From: RGIG3528 sp045616485
GTDB taxonomy: Bacteria > Bacillota > Clostridia > Lachnospirales > Lachnospiraceae
Direction of reading: 5' to 3'
Assembly: GCA_045616485.1 (NCBI GenBank)
Contig: JAZLGU010000085.1
Span: 1-64,000 of the forward strand
DNA: 64,000 nt
In this document: piece by piece, positions 33,433-40,808 of the stretch
Numbering within the stretch: the first letter of the stretch is position 1
How the letters are laid out: every line of letters starts with the position of its first letter
Notes under the pieces: generated by a model
Told to the model about the DNA's origin: nothing
Seen by the model: the letters and a program-made list of their open reading frames with translations, nothing else
Databases searched by the model: none
Translations under genes and position numbers: made by a program

Positions 33433-33514
33433 TCCAAATAATCCTAAGTTTAAGCACTGGCATTATTTCTTTGCTTTTGGTGGTGGTTTTTGCATAAGGA
33501 AGAAGGTGATTGTA

Positions 33515-33895
33515 ATGAAGTCATACCTGAATGTTTTTATTTCTAACTATATAAAAGAAAACAAAAGAGACAGATTGACGTATGAATTGAATTCTGCTAA
33601 AAATCAAAAGATGTTTATGGAACACTTTTGCCACGAAACAGAAAAGTATGTTATGGAAGATAAAGTGGTGTATCATGGCAAAAATGGTAATCTTGATAAT
33701 ATACTTGGACCTGCTAGCGACATAATATTCTATGTTGTGACAAATGAGCCTGGTGAAGGAACTTTAGTGAAAGGGACAGAATTGCAAAAAGTCTTTAATG
33801 AGCATTATATGGCGGTTTTGGCAGTATCGGATGATATCGTTATTATCAAAGAAGAAGCATTGTATAGTTCATCCGTATTTGTATTAAGGATATAG
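33515..33895 (+). CDS. Small hypothetical protein
   Basis: 126 residues from ATG 33515, which has AAGAAGG at a good distance. No signal peptide or clear membrane helix. The first half is basic and helical (NYIKENKRDRLTYELNSAKNQ), the second half beta-rich (DIIFYVVTNEPGEG, MAVLAVSDDIVIIKEEAL). AT-rich, orphan, in the accessory stretch between the HipA-like operon and the mobile element. No family recognised. Confidence 0.55.
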   Translation: MKSYLNVFISNYIKENKRDRLTYELNSAKNQKMFMEHFCHETEKYVMEDKVVYHGKNGNLDNILGPASDIIFYVVTNEPGEGTLVKGTELQKVFNEHYMAVLAVSDDIVIIKEEALYSSSVFVLRI

Positions 33896-33937
33896 TAGTT
33901 GACATACGTGTCAACGGGCATTCAATTGTAAGAGATT

Positions 33938-33970
33938 AGAGGCTGTGTGCTTGGCGCACAGCCTCTTTTT
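33938..33970 (+). terminator. Intrinsic terminator
   Basis: A 10-bp stem AGAGGCTGTG (33938-33947) with CACAGCCTCT (33957-33966), followed by T residues. It ends the transcript of the small gene at 33515. Confidence 0.75.
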
Positions 33971-33996
33971 CGCGAGACACTTGCGACTCATGACCG

Positions 33997-34176
33997 GAAG
34001 CCAGGGAAGATGCAGAATCTTGCTTTGCACGCGACCAGGAAGCGTGGATTTTTGCCTATTGTTGTTTTTGTACAGCCGAAAGGATATTTCTGATAGGTCC
34101 ACAAGCAAGAAATTTTTAGCTTTATTAGATTGAAATATATAGTTATTTGTGTTAGCCTAATAAGTATATGTGTACT
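33997..34176 (+). mobile_element. Remnant (deleted copy) of the pyrE-targeting element
   Basis: Two pieces of the full element lie joined here. 34009-34060 matches 35297-35350 of the element (GATGCAGAA...GCACGCGACC...GAAGCGTGG), and 34067-34160 matches 38742-38837, the region between the excisionase and integrase genes, almost base for base. The integrase gene itself is missing: the copy jumps from the GTTAGCCTAATA motif to the element's right end at 34177. This is what an internally deleted older copy would leave. Confidence 0.75.
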
Positions 34177-34284
34177 AAGTGTGTAGTAAGACACTTTTTG
34201 AAAAAAACATAAAGGCCTACAAGCCTTTAAAATACTGGAGGTTTAACTTTTTATGGAAGCTTACAAGCAGGAATTTATTGACTT
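34177..34284 (+). repeat. Left attachment site (attL)
   Basis: 108 bases matching 40050-40156 with only a few differences, ending after GAATTTATTGACTT. To its right the sequence diverges (CTCCTG here, TATGGT at pyrE), so the crossover lies at or left of 34284. The left limit cannot be fixed because the flanking remnant is from the same element family. Confidence 0.85.
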
Positions 34285-34303
34285 CTCCTGCGGCATATCG
34301 TGA
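34253..34303 (+). pseudogene. pyrE 5' fragment
   Basis: The first 11 codons of pyrE (MEAYKQEFIDF) with its GGAGG site, followed by five element-encoded codons and a stop (SCGIS). It is what remains of the original pyrE start after integration. It could be translated as a 16-residue peptide. Confidence 0.8.
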
Positions 34304-34434
34304 GCTCCGGATACTATGTACCTGGAAGTGGCTCAAATGCTTGATTTTACCGCATTTGTGGCTTGCAGTAGGCGTTAATCTCCGGATAACAAAAGTGATG
34401 TAATTTATCGTAAAATAACGCAATTTATTATAAA

Positions 34435-34459
34435 AAGTGTGTAGTAAAGTGTGTAGTAA
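34435..34459 (+). promoter_or_regulatory. Integrase arm-type sites, left end
   Basis: Two overlapping direct copies of AAGTGTGTAGTAA with a 12-base period. The same 13-mer occurs at 34177, 40039 and 40050 (a partial copy at 40029), flanking both ends of the element. This spacing and position fit arm sites of the integrase N-terminal domain. Confidence 0.65.
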
Positions 34460-34519
34460 AATACACAGGATGCCTGAATTGTTTAATGCCAATTGGTTTG
34501 ATTTTTGGGGGCTATAAAA

Positions 34520-34942
34520 ATGTTCGAAATTGAAAACAATGGAACTATTATTGGTAATTATTCATTTGAAAAAAAAGATACAAGTTATGTTAGTATAAAT
34601 AACTCAGTCGAGAAAAAAATAAGAGGTGTGCTTGTTAACTATGAAGTTAAGATGTATAAAAATATGTCAAATTTTTTCAAAACAACTATTTTAGTTTTAG
34701 ATGAATATATTAATAACGAAGCATGCATAATTAATGATTGTATTTGCGAAATATCTGGGCAAGATAACAAGGTTATGGTTCAATATATTAAAAATGCTAT
34801 TAATGATTATTTTAAGGTTGCTTGTTTACAAAATAATATGTTTCATGGAACAGTTATCGTAAATCAGGTTGAATATTCTAATGTTGGAACTAGTAGGCAA
34901 ATAATAGAGTACTCACTTGATTACATTTTAGGAAATATTTAA
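34520..34942 (+). CDS. AT-rich hypothetical protein at the element's left end
   Basis: 140 residues from ATG 34520; the upstream TTG at 34505 would only add codons overlapping the weak GGGGG ribosome site. No signal peptide. Predicted mixed alpha/beta (FEIENNGTIIGNYSFEKKD, IKNAINDYFKVACL). It is much more AT-rich than the other element genes, and about 750 bp separate it from them, so it is probably separate cargo. Size and composition resemble immunity-type or orphan accessory genes; no family recognised. Confidence 0.6.
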   Translation: MFEIENNGTIIGNYSFEKKDTSYVSINNSVEKKIRGVLVNYEVKMYKNMSNFFKTTILVLDEYINNEACIINDCICEISGQDNKVMVQYIKNAINDYFKVACLQNNMFHGTVIVNQVEYSNVGTSRQIIEYSLDYILGNI

Positions 34943-34963
34943 ATATGCCACTGGGGCATGTCG

Positions 34964-35155
34964 TGTCACCGGGGACGGTTCCAATAATGTTAAGTTAAGG
35001 AGTTTGAGCAAATAAATTTGCCCAAGCTCTTTTCTTATTCCATCCATTGCCAATGATTTTCCTGCAGTAAAAATTTCAGGTACAACAAAAAGACAGATTT
35101 ACATCTGCGCAAGCTTAACTTAACGTTATTGGGACGGTTCCGAATGACAACTTTT
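34964..35155. repeat. MITE-like unit with inverted ends
   Basis: The left end TGTCACCGGGGACGGTTCC-AATAATGTTAAGTTAAG and right end CTTAACTTAACGTTATT-GGGACGGTTCC-GAATGACAA form inverted repeats around about 120 bases with no ORF. GGGACGGTTCC is itself nearly palindromic. The inside contains a small GAGC..GCTC type stem but nothing coding. Confidence 0.65.
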
Positions 35156-35225
35156 GCCTACCTACAAAGTGAAATATCCTTGCTATTACAGATGAAACAG
35201 GTACAATAGTAGTTAAATACAATAA

Positions 35226-35300
35226 GGACGCGCTTTTTTACAAAAGCTTATTATAGTCTTCGCCGGACGGGCATCAACGCATTTGCGTTGATATAATGGG
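35226..35300 (+). repeat. Two-hairpin structured repeat, copy A
   Basis: GGACGCGCTTTT-TTAC-AAAAGC hairpin, then TTATAGTCTTCGCCGGAC.GGC, then a second hairpin ATCAACGCA-TT-TGCGTTGAT. The same order (hairpin, TTATAGT..TCGCCG.AC.GGC linker, second hairpin of different sequence) occurs at 52151-52215 upstream of the NAD(P)H-hydrate repair gene. Confidence 0.55.
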
Positions 35301-35401
35301 AAGATGCAGAACCCTGCTTTGCACGCGACCTGGAAGCGTGGATTTTTGCCTATATTGCATGCAACTATTGGCGTATCCTGTTATATAAAGTTATTGTTTG
35401 C

Positions 35402-35560
35402 AGTCAAAGGGGATCTTTGATTAGTCAAAGGGTGCGCGTGTGCGCTTATTTACTTGGGTTGGAGGTCACGCAGTGCTTTTGATTCTCTGAAGTTTTAGAA
35501 AAAATTGAAGATTTTTAGTTTTAACGCGGTGTCTTTGAAAAAATCAAAGGGATCGCGTTA
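35402..35560 (+). other. Repeat-rich control region, possible replication origin
   Basis: Direct repeats AGTCAAAGGG at 35402 and 35423 (21-base period) with TCAAAGGG again at 35543; inverted CAAAG/CTTTG pairs; and a two-step hairpin TAACGCG...CGCGTTA (35522-35560) followed by T residues. Such iteron-like repeats upstream of a RepA_N gene could be an origin of replication or transfer. The rest of 34943-35691 has no ORF I support. Confidence 0.4.
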
Positions 35561-35691
35561 TTTTTGTGCGCTTTTAGAGGAGATGGTGTACAGGGGAGCG
35601 TCCTGTAAAAAAAATTTTTTCCTGAATGAATCTGTAAACGTGCTTTTACCACCATAAGTAAAAAGTAGAGGCTATTTAGAAAGGAGAAAAT

Positions 35692-37134
35692 ATGGATAAG
35701 AAATTAGAATACCTCAATAAGTATGGGTACATCTACCACATGGTGGGAATGACGCCCATAACTAAAAGCGAACTTAGAGAAAAATTCAAGAACGGTGAAG
35801 AGAAGCTATCGAGTACTACATTGACAAAGTACGTGGATGCGCCTTTTACAGGTGACTTTCCTTTCTTCCTGGTGGATGACGGCAAGGCCATGTTGGATGT
35901 GGGCGCGTTGCGTTCTTCTGTTAAGGAACTATGCGGCTATGTGGGGGTAGAGCTCGAGGAACTGCTGGATGATGGCGACCAAAAGGGCGGTACTGCCACT
36001 GAGGATGCAGGGAAAGGAGCTTCGAAAGTCGAGTCGCTAAAGAAGGAACTGAGAAAAGAGCAGGAGAAAAACGCAAGGCTGAAAAAGGAAATGACAGAGC
36101 TGAAAAAACACTTGGCAGAACTGACGCCTCAAGTGCTGACTCTCCAAGCAGACAACCTAAAGCAGCGAGCAGGCAATATCCTTAGCAGCATGGACAAAAC
36201 GGTGGACCTGTCTACGGTATGCGTACTGGGGAAGGGAGTGGAGGAAGATATCTTCCTGCATACACCGGAGCAAGTCCTGGGGCAGCCTAAGGCGATCAGC
36301 AGGACCGGGGGACGTAGGCCCAGCTTCTATGATGAAGATGAGGAAAAGGCTCATGATCTCACTATGGAGAATGGTATCAGTAAGTTTAGACGCTTCATTT
36401 TTAACAGTAAGATCCTGGAAAAGTTCTACCAGGACACATCTATCTATGAAATGAAGCTGAGCGGCAAGAAGCGAGTTTCACTGGAAGAGATGGAGGCCAA
36501 CAGGCAAGAGACTATAAAGCTGCTCCTGGAGGACAATACGATTTCCAATCAGACTAAGCTCAGCCTGTATGCCATTTGGTACAAGCACAAGGGAACAGAA
36601 GTGGGAGATATCCTGGACTATGCGGGCAACTATGGCCTGGATGCCAATTACGTTATCAAGATACTAGAGAGCCCTTATACCCAAAAGACTTACCACAATC
36701 TAAGGGATTTCCTGCGACAGGCCTGCAAGGGCAGCGAGGTGAAGATAAAGCGAGAAGCTGCCAAGGAGCTGATCGCCGGTGAATGGTATGCGCTAGCTGA
36801 TTACAATGGTGTGCCATGCCGCTTCCAGATGTTTCCGGTAGAGGAAATGCTCTTATTTAGAAAGTACCTAAGTGATGGACTGTATTCTGAAGCGTTGAAA
36901 ATCATAGACAAGCTACTGGGAACTGATAGGAAGGCAGAGTTTGTAAAGGGTGATGCAGAGAGGGAGATATTGGTCCAGTCGGGCCCGTATCAGAATCCGG
37001 AGGAAAAGTTCTATATAGAAGCCAGCAAGATGATACACCAGTATGACGCTCTGGTAAGCGGTGATGCCGGATCTGGTGCAGATGAAAATGCATCATTGGA
37101 TGGCCTGTCAGAGGACGAGGAGGAAGTGCAATGA
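35692..37134 (+). CDS. Element protein of unknown function, 480 residues
   Basis: No recognised family. The N-terminal part (about 1-95) is compact; a strongly charged coiled coil follows at about 115-160 (KKELRKEQEKNARLKKEMTE); the C-terminal 250 residues are mainly helical, ending in an acidic tail. No membrane helices or signal. ATG 35692 has a good AAGGAG. It overlaps the RepA_N gene by four bases (ATGA), so it is translationally coupled to the replication genes and may assist replication or partition. Confidence 0.65.
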   Translation: MDKKLEYLNKYGYIYHMVGMTPITKSELREKFKNGEEKLSSTTLTKYVDAPFTGDFPFFLVDDGKAMLDVGALRSSVKELCGYVGVELEELLDDGDQKGGTATEDAGKGASKVESLKKELRKEQEKNARLKKEMTELKKHLAELTPQVLTLQADNLKQRAGNILSSMDKTVDLSTVCVLGKGVEEDIFLHTPEQVLGQPKAISRTGGRRPSFYDEDEEKAHDLTMENGISKFRRFIFNSKILEKFYQDTSIYEMKLSGKKRVSLEEMEANRQETIKLLLEDNTISNQTKLSLYAIWYKHKGTEVGDILDYAGNYGLDANYVIKILESPYTQKTYHNLRDFLRQACKGSEVKIKREAAKELIAGEWYALADYNGVPCRFQMFPVEEMLLFRKYLSDGLYSEALKIIDKLLGTDRKAEFVKGDAEREILVQSGPYQNPEEKFYIEASKMIHQYDALVSGDAGSGADENASLDGLSEDEEEVQ

Positions 37135-37676
37135 AACCTAAAAAAGTGAAGCTGCATCCGGTGGAAAGGGATACCCGCCTGAACAATTTTATCATCATTC
37201 CCATCGATTGCATCTGTCTGGATATTAGTCCTACTGCCTTGCTGGTATATGGATTGCTGGTGAGCAGGGCGATAATGTCAGCCAGAAACGACTGGACGGA
37301 GGACGGACGCGTGTATATACGTTACTCCAACTACCAGCTGATGGAGGATACGGGCATAGGGCTGACAACGGTAAAAAGTGCTCTGGCCAGTCTGGAGACT
37401 GCAGGACTGATAGAGAGAGCCACTAAAAACCGGCGCGATAGGAAGTTTTTTATCCAGATTCCGGAGGACAGCAAGGTGAAGAAGGTTTCGCCCGGGGCAT
37501 GGCCGGAAAATCGACCGGGGGAGGCCCGAATATCGACCGCAAGTTGGTCGGGAAATGGACCTATGGGAGGTCGGAAAACCGACTCTATAGGGGGCGGGAA
37601 AACGGCCACTAATATATATAGCAAGAATAATAATACTAATAATAAATATAATATAGAGCAGAAAAGGAGCCTTTGA
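37131..37676 (+). CDS. RepA_N-type replication initiator
   Basis: 181 residues. The first 110 match the RepA N-terminal domain of Firmicute plasmids and integrative elements: FIIIPIDCICLDISPTALLVYGLLVSR, then DWTEDGRVYIRYSNYQL and a winged helix (TGIGLTTVKSALASLETAGLIER). The tail is Gly/Asn-rich and low complexity. It would bind the element origin and start replication. It follows the 480-residue gene with ATGA overlap and precedes the DnaC-like ATPase. Confidence 0.75.
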   Translation: MKPKKVKLHPVERDTRLNNFIIIPIDCICLDISPTALLVYGLLVSRAIMSARNDWTEDGRVYIRYSNYQLMEDTGIGLTTVKSALASLETAGLIERATKNRRDRKFFIQIPEDSKVKKVSPGAWPENRPGEARISTASWSGNGPMGGRKTDSIGGGKTATNIYSKNNNTNNKYNIEQKRSL

Positions 37677-37678
37677 TA

Positions 37679-38530
37679 ATGAATAGCATGTTTACGGAGG
37701 ATGAAGTCTACTACAAGGAAGATGGCCTGGCTTATTGTAAAAAATGCAATACGCCACGGGAATGCCGACCTGTAAGTGATGAGGTGGCTGGATCAGGCCT
37801 TATGAGTAAGGACTTTAAGGCCAGTATTCCATGTGTCTGCGAAGAAAGGGCCAGAGAAAAGGAACGCCGGGCCAGAGAGGAATGGGAACGCAGGGAAGAA
37901 ATAGCCAGAAATATAAAGCTTTGTTTTAAGGAGTCGGCGATGAGAGAGTGGAACTTCGAGAATGATAATGGGACGGTCGCCAAGATGGAATATGCCAGGA
38001 AGTATGTAGCAGCCTGGGATGAAGTGAAAAAGAAGAATAAGGGGCTGATGCTGGTAGGTGATGTGGGTACAGGTAAGACCTATATGGCAGCTTGCATAGC
38101 CAACGCCCTGCTGGATCGTGGTGTAAGGGTACGGATGACCGACTTTGCAGAGATCAGCAATATATCAGTCTTTGACACAGAGGAAAGAGTGAAGGAACTG
38201 GTCAACTATGATTTGCTTATCATCGATGACTTTGGAGCGGAAAGAAAGACTGAATTTGCCCTGCAGAATGTTTTCAACGTTATCAACAGAAGGATCATGA
38301 GAGGCTGGCCCCTGATCATAACCACCAACCTGACACGGAAGGAACTGGAAGATGAGGAAGATATGACCTGCAAGAGAATCTATGACCGGGTGTTGGCCAT
38401 GTGTACCCAGATGATACTTACAGGTGACAGCCTGAGGCGGAGAGGAGCGGAGACACAGAGGGAAGAGTTATTGGAGCTACTGACCGGAGAGAATATGATT
38501 GGAGAAGGAGGGGGAAATAATGGAACATGA
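37679..38530 (+). CDS. DnaC/IstB-like AAA ATPase
   Basis: 283 residues. The N-terminal part carries two Cys pairs (YCKKC and the later IPCVCEE), probably a zinc site, then an Arg/Glu-rich helix. The AAA domain has Walker A VGDVGTGKT, Walker B LLIIDDFGAERKTE and sensor-1 ITTNLT. This is the helicase-loader type carried next to RepA_N genes. I start at ATG 37679 behind AAAAGGAGC; TTG 37673 overlaps the previous stop. Confidence 0.82.
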   Translation: MNSMFTEDEVYYKEDGLAYCKKCNTPRECRPVSDEVAGSGLMSKDFKASIPCVCEERAREKERRAREEWERREEIARNIKLCFKESAMREWNFENDNGTVAKMEYARKYVAAWDEVKKKNKGLMLVGDVGTGKTYMAACIANALLDRGVRVRMTDFAEISNISVFDTEERVKELVNYDLLIIDDFGAERKTEFALQNVFNVINRRIMRGWPLIITTNLTRKELEDEEDMTCKRIYDRVLAMCTQMILTGDSLRRRGAETQREELLELLTGENMIGEGGGNNGT

Positions 38531-38735
38531 TGGAGCACATTGGAAGGATACAAAAAGCGATAACAAAGCCCTTTTGAATGTCAAGGAGATTTGCCTTTAT
38601 TTAGGAATCGGTCAGACAAAGGCCAGGGAACTATTAACAAATCCTGTTAATGGCTTTACGGTCAGGATAGGGAACAGACTCTATGCACATAAAGGAAAAC
38701 TGGATAAATGGCTGATAAACCAGATTTTACAATAG
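38520..38735 (+). CDS. xis: Excisionase, MerR/HTH_17 type
   Basis: 71 residues from ATG 38520, behind AAGGAGGGGG and overlapping the DnaC-like gene by 11 bases. The fold pattern LLNVKEICLYLGIGQTKARELL...FTVRIGNRLYAHKGKLDKWL matches small DNA-bending excisionases that direct the integrase to excision. It is followed by about 150 bases and then the integrase gene, the usual order. Confidence 0.8.
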   Translation: MEHDGAHWKDTKSDNKALLNVKEICLYLGIGQTKARELLTNPVNGFTVRIGNRLYAHKGKLDKWLINQILQ

Positions 38736-38741
38736 TTGCTT

Positions 38742-38837
38742 TTGTACAGCCGAAAGGATATTTCTGATAGGTCCACAAGCAAAAAATTTTTAGCTTTATT
38801 AGATTGAAATATATAGTTATTTGTGTTAGCCTAATAG
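38742..38837 (+). repeat. Element segment duplicated at 34067-34160
   Basis: About 95 bases (TGTACAGCCGAAAGG... to ...GTTAGCCTAATA) nearly identical to the remnant left of attL. It probably contains the integrase promoter region; AT-rich tracts are present but no clear boxes. Confidence 0.75.
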
Positions 38838-38886
38838 AGGTATTTGGCATCCTTTTTGAGGCTACACTTAGAAAGGATATGAATAT

Positions 38887-40023
38887 ATGGGGAAATCCCT
38901 AAAAGGTAAAGAATTAGGCACAGGAATAACACAAAGAAAGGACGGAATTTATCAAGGTAGATTTGTAAATAGATTTGGTCAAAAAAAGACGGTGTATGCC
39001 AATACGCTAGATGAAATACGAAGAAAACTTAGAGACGAGCAAAGTGCGGACGACAAGGGGATGAATGTTTGCAATGCGGATATGACTTTGGACGAATGGT
39101 ACGAAGTATGGATGAGCACATGCAAGAGAAATTGTCGGGAGTCGTCAAAGTCCACATATGAGGTACACTATAATCGTATAAAAAAAGCGCTTGGCTGGAG
39201 AAAACTGACATCCTTGAGTCTTATTATCATACAGCTGGCCATAAATGAGCTTGATACCGACAATGAGAGAAAGAATACAAAGAAAGTCCTTGTTGATATG
39301 TTTGAAAAAGCGATTGATTCGGATTTGTTGGTAAAGAATGTGGCTAAAAGGGTTAACACTGTGATTACAAAAGAAGAAAAAAAGGAAAGACGAGTGCTTT
39401 CGATCTCTGATACTCAGCTTTTTTTAGACTATTCTGAAGGTACTTTTTATAATAATCTATTTGTTCTTGCTCTGGAAACCGGCATGCGAATTGGTGAACT
39501 TATGGGGCTTAAATGGAGCGATATAGACTTAAAGAAAAGAGTACTGTATGTCAGACGTTCTCTCTGTTACTTCCATAAGGATGGGAGCTATCGCTTTGAA
39601 TGGCATGATACAAAGACAATCAGCGGACGTCGAACAATACCCTTGACCAACAGAGCTATTGAATGTTTGAAGAAGCAAAAAGCTCTTCGGCAGATGATTC
39701 AGTTAAAAAACAAAAAGGATGCTCAGGACGAGTATACAGACTTGGTTTTTGTAACCAGAAATAACAGGCCGACACAGCAATTCATAGTTCAGGAATGCAT
39801 TGATCTTATCATAAGACAGATACAGGAAAACAATCCGAATTTTGAGCGATTGACTCCTCATTGTCTGCGGCATACCTTCGCAACAAGAGCTATAGAAAGA
39901 GGTATGCAGCCAAAGACTCTGCAGAAGATTTTGGGACATGCTTCGTTACAAATGACGATGGATTTATATTGCCATGTGACAGACGACACTTTATTTGCAG
40001 AAATGCTGAAGATGGAAGCATAG
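38887..40023 (+). CDS. int: Tyrosine integrase
   Basis: 378 residues, Tn916/phage type. An AP2-like arm-binding domain lies at the N-terminus (RKDGIYQGRFVNRFGQKKTVYA), then a SAM-like core-binding domain (about 65-170). The catalytic domain has Arg in ETGMRIGELMGLKW, His-Leu-Arg-His in TPHCLRHTFATRA, and a GH..LQMTMDLYCHV box with the nucleophile Tyr. All catalytic residues are present. It sits at the pyrE end of the element, ending 27 bp before the arm repeats of attR. Confidence 0.92.
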   Translation: MGKSLKGKELGTGITQRKDGIYQGRFVNRFGQKKTVYANTLDEIRRKLRDEQSADDKGMNVCNADMTLDEWYEVWMSTCKRNCRESSKSTYEVHYNRIKKALGWRKLTSLSLIIIQLAINELDTDNERKNTKKVLVDMFEKAIDSDLLVKNVAKRVNTVITKEEKKERRVLSISDTQLFLDYSEGTFYNNLFVLALETGMRIGELMGLKWSDIDLKKRVLYVRRSLCYFHKDGSYRFEWHDTKTISGRRTIPLTNRAIECLKKQKALRQMIQLKNKKDAQDEYTDLVFVTRNNRPTQQFIVQECIDLIIRQIQENNPNFERLTPHCLRHTFATRAIERGMQPKTLQKILGHASLQMTMDLYCHVTDDTLFAEMLKMEA

Positions 40024-40027
40024 ATTT

Positions 40028-40156
40028 TTAGTGTGTAAAAGTGTGTAGTAAGTGTGTAGTAAGACACTTTTTGAAAAAACATAAAGGCCAACAAGCCTTG
40101 AAAATACTGGAGGTTTAACTTTTTATGGAAGCTTACAAGCAGGAATTTATTGACTT
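40028..40156 (+). repeat. Right attachment site (attR) with arm repeats
   Basis: Arm-type copies of GTGTGTA(GTAA) at 40029, 40039 and 40050 (period 11), then the 107-base direct repeat shared with attL, ending inside pyrE codon 11. The element therefore supplies everything upstream of pyrE, including its leader hairpin (AAGGC...GCCTT) and GGAGG ribosome site. Confidence 0.8.
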
Positions 40157-40808
40157 TATGGTAGAATCAAATGTACTGAAATTCGGCGACTTTACTTTAA
40201 AGAGCGGCAGAAAGTCCCCATTTTTCATGAATGCAGGTGCATATGTTACCGGCACACAGCTGATGAAGCTGGGAGAGTACTATGCCAAGGCCATTCACGA
40301 TAATTTTGGTGATGATTTTGACGTCCTTTTCGGACCGGCATACAAGGGCATTCCGCTGGCTGTAGTTACCGCAGTGGCTTATGCAAAGCTTTACGGTCAG
40401 GACAAGAAGTACTGCTCTAATCGTAAGGAAGCCAAGGATCATGGCGATACAGGCATCCTGCTGGGATACAAGATTCAGGATGGTGACAGAGTAGTTATGA
40501 TAGAGGACGTTACTACATCAGGTAAGTCCATGGAGGAGACAGTTCCTATCGTTCGTGACCAGGGTAATGTAGAGATAAAGGGACTTATCGTTTCTCTGAA
40601 TCGTTGTGAAGTGGGACCATCCGGCACTATGGAGGCTCTGACAGAGGTTAGTGAGACCTACGGTTTTCCTGCAGCAGCTATTGTTTCCATGAAGGAAGTT
40701 ACAGAATACCTTTACAATAGAGAAAATAACGGCCGCGTAGTTATTGATGACGAGATTAAAGCGAGAATAGATGATTATTATGCACAGTACGGTGTTAAAG
40801 CAAATTAA
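40125..40808 (+). CDS. pyrE: Orotate phosphoribosyltransferase
   Basis: Converts orotate and PRPP to OMP in pyrimidine synthesis. 227 residues, including the PRPP-binding motif MIEDVTTSGKSMEE near 126-139, FGPAYKGIPLA and the flexible-loop region YCSNRKEAKDHG. The gene is intact although an element is integrated at its start: codons 1-11 and the leader lie in the repeat shared with attL. Transcription must now come from the integrase side or from the element end. Confidence 0.93.
   Translation: MEAYKQEFIDFMVESNVLKFGDFTLKSGRKSPFFMNAGAYVTGTQLMKLGEYYAKAIHDNFGDDFDVLFGPAYKGIPLAVVTAVAYAKLYGQDKKYCSNRKEAKDHGDTGILLGYKIQDGDRVVMIEDVTTSGKSMEETVPIVRDQGNVEIKGLIVSLNRCEVGPSGTMEALTEVSETYGFPAAAIVSMKEVTEYLYNRENNGRVVIDDEIKARIDDYYAQYGVKAN

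Larger units (their letters stand above)
34177..40156 (+). mobile_element. Integrated element in the 5' end of pyrE
   Basis: About 5.9 kb bounded by direct repeats 34177-34284 and 40050-40156 that include the pyrE ribosome site, start codon and first 11 codons. Cargo in order: a small unknown gene (34520), a repeat-rich control region (34942-35691), a 480-residue unknown protein, a RepA_N-like protein, a DnaC-like ATPase, an excisionase and a tyrosine integrase. No relaxase, coupling protein or conjugation genes are seen, so it is best called a non-conjugative integrative element with its own replication genes. Confidence 0.85.

Noticed and set aside
34177..40156. A prophage or conjugative element at pyrE
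   Set aside because: No capsid, terminase, lysis, relaxase or type IV secretion genes; only replication and integration genes are present.
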